Shown here: positions 1-6,220 of the stretch, piece after piece
Layout of the letters: each line of letters opens with the position of its first letter
Numbering within the stretch: the stretch's first letter is position 1
Assembly: GCA_035551935.1 (NCBI GenBank)
Contig: DASZMJ010000393.1
Coordinates: forward strand, 1 to 7,613
Source: DASZMJ01 sp035551935
GTDB lineage: Bacteria > Planctomycetota > Planctomycetia > Isosphaerales > Isosphaeraceae
Direction: 5' to 3'
DNA: 7,613 nucleotides
Program-made: the position numbers and the translations under genes
The notes under the pieces: generated by a model
Database searches by the model: none
What the model saw: only the letters and a program-made list of their open reading frames with translations
What the model was told of the DNA's origin: nothing

Positions 1-55
1 CAGGGCTCGCCCTGCCGCTTCGGCTCGCAACGGATGAGGCAGGGCGAGCCCTGCC
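1..55. repeat. Paired short palindromes (REP-like), cut by the window edge
   Basis: Positions 38-55 are a perfect palindrome, GGCAGGGC-GA-GCCCTGCC. Positions 1-16 are the exact reverse complement of 38-53, and the next outer bases are missing because the window starts here. The two copies therefore face each other across a 21-nt spacer and could pair as a 16-bp stem, or each fold on itself. The right copy lies 35 nt beyond the stop of the small membrane protein gene, where it could act as a transcription stop or simply be a dispersed repeat. There is no T-tract, so it is not a classical intrinsic terminator. Confidence 0.8.
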
Positions 56-90
56 CTACGAGGAGGAACGCCGTCCGATCGGGAGACTCA

Positions 91-318
91 TCAAGGCTTC
101 GGCCGCCTCGGCAGCGAGCCGATGACCATCAGCGAGCCGACGATGTAGAGCAGGCTGACCGTCACGGTCAGGTAGCCGGAGTGCTTGTGTCCCGTGACCC
201 AGCGCTGGACGTCCGCCGGCCCGCTCAGGATGATCAGGCCGAGCACGAGCTGCGAGACGATCAGGAGGGCCGACAGGATGCCCAGGATCACCAACGTCGT
301 CTTCCAGGCGCCACTCAT
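91..318 (-). CDS. Small two-helix membrane protein, unknown function
   Basis: This encodes a 75-residue protein that I do not recognise. It has two hydrophobic helices, at about residues 8-33 and 46-69, joined by a short polar loop containing W40 and the motif GHKHSGY with H44 and H46. The tail is basic and proline-rich (RRPKP). There is no signal peptide cleavage site, so it is probably an integral inner-membrane hairpin. The frame is open further upstream to 540, but that part is arginine-rich shadow sequence running through the yggS gene. The ATG at 318 was chosen because a GGAGGA ribosome site precedes it and the hydrophobic protein begins right after it. The gene is divergent from yggS, with 109 nt between them. 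SecG was considered because of the size and two helices, but no SecG motif is visible. The paired histidines could bind heme or metal, but that is speculation. Confidence 0.75.
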   Translation of the reverse strand: MSGAWKTTLVILGILSALLIVSQLVLGLIILSGPADVQRWVTGHKHSGYLTVTVSLLYIVGSLMVIGSLPRRPKP

Positions 319-328
319 CGCGTTCCAG

Positions 329-334
329 TCCTCC
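329..334 (-). promoter_or_regulatory. Ribosome binding site deciding the start of the 75-aa membrane protein
   Basis: The plus strand reads TCCTCC, which is GGAGGA on the coding strand, 10 nt before the ATG at 318. This is one of the better Shine-Dalgarno matches in the window and supports the short start over the long upstream open frame. Confidence 0.65.
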
Positions 335-360
335 GGGTGGTTTGGCCGTTGCCCCGAGAG

Positions 361-389
361 AGCATAGTCGAACCGGCCGCCCCGACCAA
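361..389 (-). promoter_or_regulatory. Candidate promoter for the 75-aa membrane protein
   Basis: On the minus strand a TTGGTC box (389-384) is separated by 17 nt from TATGCT (366-361). The match to sigma-70 consensus is 3/6 and 4/6, so the spacing is ideal but the boxes are weak. Transcription would start near 354, giving a leader of about 36 nt that contains the GGAGGA site. Confidence 0.3.
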
Positions 390-391
390 CC

Positions 392-419
392 TTGCCGACG
401 GCCCCGGGGCCGTTACACT
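392..419 (+). promoter_or_regulatory. Candidate promoter placed for a leaderless yggS mRNA
   Basis: TTGCCG (392-397) and TACACT (414-419) are 16 nt apart and each matches sigma-70 consensus at 4/6. The -10 box ends only 8 nt before the yggS ATG at 428, so transcription would begin at or within a few bases of the start codon. No Shine-Dalgarno sequence is visible upstream of that ATG, which agrees with a leaderless transcript. Confidence 0.4.
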
Positions 420-427
420 GTCGAACG

Positions 428-1123
428 ATGGACGCCGACCGCCTGCGCCGGAACCTGGAGGATGTCCGCGGCCGGATGGCCCGAGCGGCGGGGCGATCGG
501 GCCGCGCGGCCGAGTCGGTGGGCCTCGTGGCCGTGACCAAGCGGCGGCCGGCCGAGGCGGCGAGGGTCCTGGTCGAGCTCGGGGCGGTCGACCTCGGCGA
601 GAACTACCCGCAGGAGCTCTGGGAGAAGGTCGCGACCTTGCCCGACCTCCCCGCGCGCTGGCACCTGATCGGCCACCTGCAAGGGAACAAGGCGAAGAAG
701 ACCTTGCCGATGGTCCGGATGGTCCACGGCGTCGACTCGCTGAAGCTGCTCCGGACCCTCGACGCCCTGGCGGCCGACCTGGCCGACCCGGCGGGCGTCT
801 GCCTCCAGGTCAACGCCTCGGGCGAGGCGACCAAGCACGGCTGGGAGCCCGAGACGATCCTGGTCGACGCCGGGGCGATCGCCGCGTGCCGGTCGATCCC
901 GATCGTCGGCCTGATGACGATGGCCGCGCTCGGCACGACCGCCGAAGCGGCCCGGCCGACCTTCGCCGCCTTGCGGGGCCTCCGCGACGCCCTCCGCGTT
1001 CGCACCGGCCTGGACCTGCCGCACCTGTCGATGGGCATGTCGGCCGACTTCGAGGCCGCGATCGAGGAGGGGGCGACGCTCGTGCGGGTCGGCTCGGCCC
1101 TGTTCGAGGGGGTCGGGACGTGA
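428..1123 (+). CDS. yggS: YggS/PROSC-family pyridoxal phosphate homeostasis protein
   Basis: This encodes a 231-residue, single-domain alanine-racemase-N-type TIM barrel, the usual length for the family. The protein binds PLP in the cytoplasm without being a known enzyme and helps keep free PLP and amino/keto acid pools in balance. Visible motifs are VAVTKRRP with the PLP lysine at K38, LGENYPQEL (57-64), WHLIGHLQGNK (78-88), VNASGE..KHG (128-138), GLMTM (161-165), and LSMGMSADFEAAIEEGATLVRVGSALF (200-226), which holds the phosphate-binding region. The ATG at 428 is chosen over an in-frame ATG at 392 because the family starts a few residues before the first helix and the upstream codons overlap the candidate promoter. 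The gene overlaps the next one by 4 nt. Family assignment is firm; the physiological role is known from E. coli YggS and human PROSC, not from this sequence. Confidence 0.95.
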   Translation: MDADRLRRNLEDVRGRMARAAGRSGRAAESVGLVAVTKRRPAEAARVLVELGAVDLGENYPQELWEKVATLPDLPARWHLIGHLQGNKAKKTLPMVRMVHGVDSLKLLRTLDALAADLADPAGVCLQVNASGEATKHGWEPETILVDAGAIAACRSIPIVGLMTMAALGTTAEAARPTFAALRGLRDALRVRTGLDLPHLSMGMSADFEAAIEEGATLVRVGSALFEGVGT

Positions 1124-1428
1124 CCGGCGTCGAGCTCTCGGCTCATGCCGAGGGGACGATCGTCCCGGTCCGTGCCCAGCCGGGGGCGCGGAGGGACGCG
1201 ATCGTGGGGGTCCACGCCGGGGCCTTGCGGGTGGCCGTGACCGCCGCTCCGGAGCGCGGCAAGGCCAACGAGGCGATCGCCGCCGTACTGGCCGAGGCGC
1301 TGGGATGCCGGCCGTCGCAGGTCGCCTTGCTCTCGGGCGCCGCGTCGCGCCAGAAGCGGTTCCTCGTCGTCGGCCTCGCGCCCGAGCAGGTGCGCGGGCG
1401 CCTGGCCGATCAGGCCGCCGGCCGTTGA
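1120..1428 (+). CDS. yggU: DUF167 / YggU-family protein
   Basis: This encodes a 102-residue protein, the normal size for DUF167. Family hallmarks are IVPVRAQPGARRDAIVG (14-30), LRVAVTAAPERGKANEAI (36-53), and the LLSGAASRQKRFLVVG strand-helix segment (70-85). The GTG start at 1120 forms a GTGA overlap with the yggS stop, so translation is probably coupled. This is the only start that keeps the N-terminal strand and avoids a long arginine-rich extension through yggS. The biochemical function of the family is not settled. The pairing with yggS recalls E. coli yggS-yggT-yggU, but here the membrane-protein gene yggT is missing between the two. The gene ends at a palindrome shared with the convergent small basic gene. 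Confidence 0.92.
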   Translation: MTGVELSAHAEGTIVPVRAQPGARRDAIVGVHAGALRVAVTAAPERGKANEAIAAVLAEALGCRPSQVALLSGAASRQKRFLVVGLAPEQVRGRLADQAAGR

Positions 1429-1441
1429 GCCCGAGGGCTCA
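1426..1441. terminator. Palindrome between convergent genes holding both stop codons
   Basis: TGAGCCC-GA-GGGCTCA is a perfect 16-bp inverted repeat. As RNA it would fold as a 6-bp stem with a 4-nt loop in either direction. Its first three bases are the stop codon of the DUF167 gene and its last three, read on the other strand, are the stop codon of the small basic protein. It is well placed as a two-way transcription stop, but neither side has a T-tract, so an intrinsic-terminator role is only probable. Confidence 0.5.
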
Positions 1442-1579
1442 GAGGCCGCGGCCGCCGAGGTGCTTGCGCTTGCGGGGGTTGCGGCCGGCCTGCTTGGGGC
1501 GGCGGCCCTTGGCGACGGGGGAGCTGTCGCACTTCTTCTTCCACTTGTAGCCCTTGCGATTCCGGCTCTTGGTCTTCAT
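1439..1579 (-). CDS. Very basic 46-aa protein, probably nucleic-acid or ribosome associated
   Basis: This encodes 46 residues starting MKTKSRNRKGYKWKKK and ending KRKHLGGRGL. Nineteen residues are Lys or Arg and only Asp18 is acidic; one cysteine (C17), Y11 and W13 are also present. The gene is convincing despite its length. It has a GGAGAG site 10 nt before the ATG, a recognisable promoter farther upstream, synonymous positions that are mostly G or C like the neighbours, and a stop embedded in a shared palindrome with the convergent gene. I cannot assign it to a known family. Composition resembles small ribosomal proteins and DNA-compacting proteins, and THX-like ribosomal peptides were considered, but the motif does not match. 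It should be cytoplasmic and bind RNA or DNA; this is inferred from charge alone. Confidence 0.7.
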   Translation of the reverse strand: MKTKSRNRKGYKWKKKCDSSPVAKGRRPKQAGRNPRKRKHLGGRGL

Positions 1580-1589
1580 CGCGCAAACA

Positions 1590-1595
1590 CTCTCC
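1590..1595 (-). promoter_or_regulatory. Ribosome binding site of the 46-aa basic protein
   Basis: The coding strand reads GGAGAG, 10 nt before the ATG at 1579. It supports translation of this short gene. Confidence 0.6.
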
Positions 1596-1624
1596 AATCC
1601 CTAATCCGCGAGGCGAATGGAGTG

Positions 1625-1654
1625 ATTATGCCGGACGCCGGCCCCGCGAATCAA
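1625..1654 (-). promoter_or_regulatory. Candidate sigma-70-type promoter of the 46-aa basic protein
   Basis: TTGATT (1654-1649) and CATAAT (1630-1625) are 18 nt apart on the minus strand, matching consensus at 4/6 and 5/6, the best promoter pair I see in the window. Transcription would begin near 1618 with a leader of about 39 nt carrying the GGAGAG site. The spacer contains a small palindrome, GCCGG-ACG-CCGGC (1630-1642), which could be a protein-binding site. The -35 box begins 20 nt beyond the stop of the amidohydrolase, so the small gene can be expressed on its own. Confidence 0.5.
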
Positions 1655-1673
1655 GCCCGGTCGCGGCGGACGG

Positions 1674-2930
1674 TCAGTCGTCGACCCAGGGGCCGGTGAC
1701 GAACTGGCCCTCGAAGGCGGTGGCGAGGACGGGTAGCTCCGAGTCGAAGAGGAGGCGGTGGGGGTCGTCGGGGTCGTCGCGGTCGGGCAGGGGGACCACG
1801 GCGAGGTCGGCCGACTTGCCGACCCTCAGGCTCCCGGTCCGGGTCTCGGCCCGCAAGGCCCAGGCGCCGAAGAGGGTGGCCATGGTCAGCAGGAGCCGGC
1901 CGCCGAGCCCGGGGTCGCGGCGATGAAGGAAGCGGGCCTCGTCGAGGACGGACAGGGTCGGCGTCGAGGCGAGGCTGTCGGTGCCGAGGCAGACGACGAC
2001 CCCGCGCTCGAGCATCTGGCGGAACGGGTGCGGGCCGTGGCCGAAGCGGGCGGTGGTCCTCGGGCAATAGGCGACGGCCACGCGCTGGCCGTCGGGGGCG
2101 GCCTCGGGACGGAGCTGCCAGAACTCGTCGGGCTCGAGGTAGGTGCCGTGCGCGATCAGCCAGTCGGCCCGACGCAGGTCGCCGAGGCGGACGTAGTCGG
2201 CCGGGCTCGGGCCGATCGGCTCCCAGTCCTCGTCCCAGGCGCCGAGCCCCTCGAGGAACCGCCGGAGCCGCCCCGAGCGGTGGGCCAGGAGCTCCCGCTC
2301 CTCGGGAAGCTCGGCCAGGTGGGTGGAGAGCGGCAGCCGGCTCTGGGCGGCGCGGTGGTAGAGCCAGCCGGCGGTGGTGTAGGGGGCGTGCGGGCTGAGC
2401 CCCGCCAGGCAATGGCCGGCGACCTGCGCCTCGGGCCGGACCTTGCCCAGCCACTCCCAGGCGGCCCGGTCGCTCTCCAGGCCGCGGGCTCGGGCCAGGC
2501 CGATGACCTCGGCGAAGACGACCCCTCGCACCGGCGCCCGCGCGACCGCCTCCCAGCTCAGGCCGGCGGTGGTCGTGTCGGCCACGAGCGTCGTCCCGGC
2601 CTCGATCGCCTCGTACAGGTTCCGCCGCGCCGCGTGCTTCAGCTCGTCGACGGTCCGCCCCCGACGCTGGGCGACCACGCGGAGGAGCCAGGCGATCTCG
2701 TCCTCGACGGCGGCGGCCGGGGCGATCGGCGACAGTTCCAGATGCGTGTGCGCGTTGACGAAGCCGGGGGTGATCGCCGCGTTGCCCAGGTCGTGGTCGA
2801 CGTCGCGGCCGTCGGCCGGGCCGACGTACGCGATCCGGCCGTCCTCGACCGTGACGAGGCCGTCGGCGATCGGCCCCCCCTCGACGGGGAAGACGTAGCG
2901 GGCGGCCAGCGTCCGTCGTCGCGTCCTCAT
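1674..2930 (-). CDS. Amidohydrolase, COG0402 (cytosine-deaminase-like, possibly aminofutalosine deaminase type)
   Basis: This encodes a 418-residue metal-dependent hydrolase with the small N-terminal beta-sandwich (1-55), a TIM barrel, and a C-terminal return to the sandwich (LRVGKSADLAVV, 368-379). The expected metal and catalytic residues are all visible: HTH at H61/H63 in TPGFVNAHTHLE, H204 with E207 in STHLAELPEE, H261 in AHGTYL, and D318 in LGTDSLAS. SPHAPYT (179-185) is the conserved loop of this group. Such enzymes deaminate or dechlorinate nitrogen heterocycles in the cytoplasm. NAHTHLE plus SPHAPYT is reminiscent of MqnX-type aminofutalosine deaminases of menaquinone synthesis, but the exact substrate cannot be read from sequence. 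The gene is last in the minus-strand operon, 27 nt after the permease-protease stop. No clear ribosome site precedes the ATG, so re-initiation from the upstream gene is likely. Confidence 0.9.
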   Translation of the reverse strand: MRTRRRTLAARYVFPVEGGPIADGLVTVEDGRIAYVGPADGRDVDHDLGNAAITPGFVNAHTHLELSPIAPAAAVEDEIAWLLRVVAQRRGRTVDELKHAARRNLYEAIEAGTTLVADTTTAGLSWEAVARAPVRGVVFAEVIGLARARGLESDRAAWEWLGKVRPEAQVAGHCLAGLSPHAPYTTAGWLYHRAAQSRLPLSTHLAELPEERELLAHRSGRLRRFLEGLGAWDEDWEPIGPSPADYVRLGDLRRADWLIAHGTYLEPDEFWQLRPEAAPDGQRVAVAYCPRTTARFGHGPHPFRQMLERGVVVCLGTDSLASTPTLSVLDEARFLHRRDPGLGGRLLLTMATLFGAWALRAETRTGSLRVGKSADLAVVPLPDRDDPDDPHRLLFDSELPVLATAFEGQFVTGPWVDD

Positions 2931-2957
2931 CGGGGAACCCGGCCGGGAGGGGGGCGG

Positions 2958-5141
2958 TCAGTCGAGCAGGGCGATCGGGTCGTCGAGGTCCTTGGCGCCC
3001 GTCGCCGCCGCCTTGCCGTCGCGATAGAGCACCGCGAGCAACGCGGCCGACGCCAACGCGCCGAGCGCGACCCAGTGCCAATGATAATAGCCGTGGGCCG
3101 GGTCGCGATAGAGCCGGGCGAGGGCCGGGTACCTCGCGTGGACCTCGGCCAGGTGCCCGGCCACGACCACCAGCGCGTTGTTCAGGAAGTGGAAGACGAT
3201 CCCCGGCAGGATGCTCCGGCTCCGCACGGCCAGGAGCCCCAGCACCAGCCCCAGCACCGTCGCGCCGAAGAGCTGGCCGAAGACACTGATCAAAACATGC
3301 ATGAATCCGAACAGGAACGCCGAGACGACGATCGCCGAGCGGGGCCGGTGGCCGCCCTCGAGGCCCGAGAGGATGAAGCCTCGGAAGGCGAATTCCTCGC
3401 AGAATGCCGGCACGACGGCCAGCAGGAGGACCATCGTCGGCAGGTCGGGGATCTGCTCGAGCAGCGCCTTCATGTGCTCCTGGACGAGCCTCGGCATCGG
3501 GAACGCGTACTCGACGGCGCGGCCGAGCTCGACCATCAAGGGGTGGAACGCCACGGCCAGCGCCGCGGCGATCGCGAGGTAGCGGCCGGCGGGCCACTTC
3601 AGCCGCAGGGTCCGCGCCGGCGACCGCGTCAGGATCAAGGCCAGGAGCACCGGCGGGGCCAGCACGAAGCCGACCTGGCCGACGACCAGGCCGGTCGGCG
3701 AGCTCTGGAGGAAGCCCGAGAGGAACCAGGCGACCGTCAGCATCAGCGCGAAGCAGAAGATCGCCTCGCCGGCGCTGGGGGTCGGCCCGCGGTCGCGGAC
3801 GACGTGCCGGAGCCAGGCGACGAGGTCGAACCGCTCGGCCTCGCGGAAGAGCACGTCCTCGCGCATGAACTGGTCGACGGCCCATCGCAAGGCGATGGCG
3901 CCGTAGATCGTCGTCGGCACGAGCACGGGCAGGAAGTACTGCCGCGCCAGGCCGTACTTGCCCTCCATCAGCGCCCGGAGCAGCAGCGAGACGCCGGTGA
4001 TCGGCACGAGGCTGTAGAAGAGGTCGAGCTCGATGGCCGGCGAGAGGGTCAGGAAGATGAGCGGCAGGGCCACCATGTAGAGGGGCGTCAGGTAGTACTG
4101 CCCCTCCTTCATGCTCTTGGCCATCACGGCCAGCGCGACGCAGACGGCGCTGAAGAAGGCCGACAGCGGGACGAGCAGCAGGACCATCCAGAGCATCGGC
4201 ACGAGCCGGGGCGCCTCCAGCGCCATCGTGCCGCCGCCGTGCCGGCTGATGCCGCCGAATTGCCGCGCCAGGACCAGGCCGGTCAGGCCCAGGCTGGCGA
4301 GGTTCAGCACGGCCATCGACATGCTGGCCAGCAGGACGGTCAGGAACTTGCCGACGACGATCTCGTAGCGCGACGCCGGGCTGATCAGGAGCGTCTCCAT
4401 CGTCCCGCGCTCCTTCTCGCCGGCGCACAGGTCGATCGCCGGGTAGAAGGCGCCGGTCAGCGACATCATCACGAGCAGGAACGGCAGGATGTGGGCCCAG
4501 GGGCCGCCGCCGGTCTCCTTCTCGGTGGCGACGTTGACCTCGCGGGTCTTGACCGGCGCCAGGAACTCCGTGGCGTCGACGCGGGAGTCGGCCTTCTTCA
4601 GCACGGCCTCGGCGCGGCGGCCGAGGATCCGCGAGGTCCAGCGGTCGATGACCTCGCGGGCGCGGCGAGCGGCCAGCTCGCTCTTCTCGTCGGACTGGTC
4701 GGCGTAGATCGCCAGGTCCACCGACCGCTGCCCGGCGATCCGACGGCGGATGTCCGCGGGGACCACGATGATCGCGTCGGCCATCCGCGAACGGATCGCG
4801 ACGCGGGCGTAGGCGAGGCTGCGCCAGGGCGAGTCCGAGGGCTCGACCCGCACGACCAGCCGCCCCGCGCCGGGCGAGCCGGCGTCGTAGAGCGACTCGT
4901 CGAAGTGGTCGCGCGACTTGCCCAACAGCGGCGGCTCCTCGGGCAGGAGGTCGGCGCCGACGACCACGACCATCTGCGGCTTCTGCTCGAAGGCCGACAG
5001 CAGCGAGTTCCCGCCGAGCACCAGCATCGGGTAGAGCAACACCGGCAAGACGAAGATCATGAACATCGTCCGACGGTCGCGCACCTGGTCGCGCACCTCG
5101 CGGCGGAAGACGAGCCAGACGTTCGGCCAGCGCAGCTTCAT
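2958..5141 (-). CDS. ABC-2 permease fused to a CPBP intramembrane metalloprotease
   Basis: This encodes a 727-residue membrane protein with two joined halves. The first half (about 1-430) is a NatB-like ABC-2 permease: a cytoplasmic start (VFRREVRDQVRDRR), helix 1 at about 26-50, a large extracytoplasmic domain at about 55-215, then GEKERGTMETLLISP (241-255), the coupling motif typical of this family, and several helices to about 425. The second half is a CPBP (CAAX-protease and bacteriocin-processing) protease with its three active-site motifs: EEFAFR (E582, E583, R587), FGFMH (F611, H615) and HFLNN (H651, N655). Both parts look intact and in one frame. The partner ATPase gene lies 9 nt upstream. 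The assembly is probably an exporter whose substrate is cut in the membrane during or after transport; the substrate is unknown. As far as I recall, this fusion occurs repeatedly in planctomycetes. Confidence 0.93.
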   Translation of the reverse strand: MKLRWPNVWLVFRREVRDQVRDRRTMFMIFVLPVLLYPMLVLGGNSLLSAFEQKPQMVVVVGADLLPEEPPLLGKSRDHFDESLYDAGSPGAGRLVVRVEPSDSPWRSLAYARVAIRSRMADAIIVVPADIRRRIAGQRSVDLAIYADQSDEKSELAARRAREVIDRWTSRILGRRAEAVLKKADSRVDATEFLAPVKTREVNVATEKETGGGPWAHILPFLLVMMSLTGAFYPAIDLCAGEKERGTMETLLISPASRYEIVVGKFLTVLLASMSMAVLNLASLGLTGLVLARQFGGISRHGGGTMALEAPRLVPMLWMVLLLVPLSAFFSAVCVALAVMAKSMKEGQYYLTPLYMVALPLIFLTLSPAIELDLFYSLVPITGVSLLLRALMEGKYGLARQYFLPVLVPTTIYGAIALRWAVDQFMREDVLFREAERFDLVAWLRHVVRDRGPTPSAGEAIFCFALMLTVAWFLSGFLQSSPTGLVVGQVGFVLAPPVLLALILTRSPARTLRLKWPAGRYLAIAAALAVAFHPLMVELGRAVEYAFPMPRLVQEHMKALLEQIPDLPTMVLLLAVVPAFCEEFAFRGFILSGLEGGHRPRSAIVVSAFLFGFMHVLISVFGQLFGATVLGLVLGLLAVRSRSILPGIVFHFLNNALVVVAGHLAEVHARYPALARLYRDPAHGYYHWHWVALGALASAALLAVLYRDGKAAATGAKDLDDPIALLD

Positions 5142-5153
5142 TCGACCCCCTCA
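5142..5153 (-). promoter_or_regulatory. Ribosome binding site overlapping the ATPase stop
   Basis: The coding strand reads TGAGGGGGTCGA then ATG. The purine run GAGGGGG (5152-5146) shares bases with the ATPase stop codon and sits 4-7 nt before the permease start. Ribosomes finishing the ATPase can restart directly, which should keep the two subunits in balance. Confidence 0.6.
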
Positions 5154-5921
5154 GGCGTCCATCGGCTCGACGGCCTCGACCTTGAGCTCGGCCCGCTCGA
5201 CCAGCGCGAAGAAGAGCTCCTCGAGGTCGGGCTGCCCGAACCGCTCGAGCAGCTCGCCCGGCGCCCCGGCGGCCTGCACCCGCCCCTTGTGGATGATCGC
5301 CACCCGGGCGCAGAGCTTCTCGACCTCGTGCATCGCGTGCGTCGAGAACAGGATCGTCTTGCCCTGGTCGCGCAGCTCGGCGATCTTCCGGAGCAGGACG
5401 CGCGCCACCAGCACGTCGAGGCCCGCCGTCGGCTCGTCGAAGATCAGGACCGGCGGGTCGTGGACGATCGTCCGCGCGATCGACACCTTCTGCTTCATCC
5501 CGGTCGACATCTTCGAGCCGAGCACGTCGCGGAAGTCGTCCATCTTCAGCCAGGCGAAGATCGTCTCCATCCGCTCGCGGAGCAAATCCGGCGGCATGCC
5601 GTGGAGCCGGCCGAAGTACTCGACGAGCTCCCAGGCCGTCATCCGGTCGTAGATCCCCGTGCCGGCCGACATGAAGCCGATCCGCGCCCGGACCTCGTCG
5701 GGCTGCTTCAGCACGTCGAACCCGGCGACGTGCGCCGCGCCGCCGGTCGGCCGGAGCACGGTGCTGAGCATCCGCAACGTCGTCGTCTTGCCGGCGCCGT
5801 TGGGCCCGAGCAGGCCGAAGACCTCGCCGGGCCGGCAGTCGAAGCTGACCTCGTCGACCGCCGCCACCCAGCCGCGGCGGTAGTCGAGGAACGACTTGCG
5901 GAGCCGATCAACATGGATCAC
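5151..5921 (-). CDS. ABC transporter ATP-binding protein, NatA type
   Basis: This encodes a 256-residue cytoplasmic ATPase that should power the permease-protease encoded next. Walker A is GPNGAGKT (39-46, K45), the signature is the NatA-style MSTGMKQKV (138-146) instead of LSGGQ, Walker B is VLIFDEP (158-164, E163), the D-loop is GLD (167-169), and the switch histidine is H195 in STHAMHE. The usual Q-loop glutamine is not seen; the segment reads GFMSAGTGIYDRMTA (82-96), as in NatA relatives. The start was inferred as the GTG at 5921, where IHVDRLRKSF begins the first strand. A TTG about 70 nt farther up is possible. The frame stays open to 6788, but that extension runs through repeat DNA and is not coding. 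A weak point is the lack of a clear ribosome site before the GTG. Confidence 0.93.
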   Translation of the reverse strand: MIHVDRLRKSFLDYRRGWVAAVDEVSFDCRPGEVFGLLGPNGAGKTTTLRMLSTVLRPTGGAAHVAGFDVLKQPDEVRARIGFMSAGTGIYDRMTAWELVEYFGRLHGMPPDLLRERMETIFAWLKMDDFRDVLGSKMSTGMKQKVSIARTIVHDPPVLIFDEPTAGLDVLVARVLLRKIAELRDQGKTILFSTHAMHEVEKLCARVAIIHKGRVQAAGAPGELLERFGQPDLEELFFALVERAELKVEAVEPMDA

Positions 5922-5973
5922 GCGACGACCCGGGGCGATCGAGGACGGGGAGGCCGATTCCCTGGAACCACTT

Positions 5974-5992
5974 GATTGTAGCTTACACAATC
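5974..5992 (-). promoter_or_regulatory. AT-rich palindrome with -10-like box upstream of the ABC operon
   Basis: GATTGT (5974-5979) and ACAATC (5987-5992) are perfect inverted arms around a 7-nt spacer, an operator-like 19-bp site in otherwise very GC-rich DNA. On the minus strand, TACAAT at 5980-5975 matches the -10 consensus at 5/6 and overlaps the left arm. No good -35 box lies at the right distance, so transcription might need an activator, or the site may only be an operator. The transcript would start near 5968, about 47 nt before the ATPase GTG. Confidence 0.4.
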
Positions 5993-6058
5993 CCCCGCTC
6001 CCCGCGGTAGCTCCGCCGACCCCCTCGGATTGCCAGGTCCTCCGCTTCGCGACCCTTC

Positions 6059-6080
6059 CCCCCCACCCCGGCCCTCCCCC
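6059..6080 (-). other. G-quadruplex motif, left arm (minus strand)
   Basis: The minus strand carries four G-runs (5, 3, 4 and at least 6) with loops A, CC and T, fitting the G3+N1-7 quadruplex rule. It lies on the strand that would be the coding strand for the ABC operon. Confidence 0.6.
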
Positions 6081-6109
6081 ACACGGGGCGTGCCGGCCGG
6101 CCCTCTTCC

Positions 6110-6196
6110 TCGTAGCGGGCACGCTCCGCGTGCCGTCCGCCACGACCCAAGAACCTTGTGGGAGGGCGGACGGCACGCGGAGCGTGCCCGCGACGA
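6110..6196. repeat. Nested palindromic unit, copy 1
   Basis: The arms 6110-6141 and 6165-6196 form a 32-bp stem with a single A-G mismatch (6114:6192) and a 23-nt loop. Each arm contains its own 17-bp palindrome, GGCACGC-NNN-GCGTGCC (6118-6134 and 6172-6188), so the DNA can fold as one long hairpin or as two small ones. The loop includes CAAG-AAC-CTTG, a further small stem. The unit belongs to a 111-bp tandem repeat starting at 6092. Confidence 0.85.
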
Positions 6197-6220
6197 AGCC
6201 GAGCCGGCCGGCCCTCTTCC

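Noticed and set aside
91..318. SecG
   Set aside because: Size and two helices fit, but the order and motifs do not, and the HKH loop is not a SecG trait.
34..1119. N-terminal extension of the DUF167 frame to position 34
   Set aside because: The upstream part is an arginine/proline/glycine-rich shadow through yggS. The GTGA overlap gives the normal family length.
1651..4428. A 925-codon open frame on the minus strand
   Set aside because: It is a frame-shifted shadow of the amidohydrolase and the permease-protease, made mostly of R, P, G and A.
1758..5975. A 1405-codon open frame on the plus strand
   Set aside because: It is antisense to three clear genes and rich in R, G, E, Q and H with no domain. 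Such frames are expected opposite GC-rich genes.
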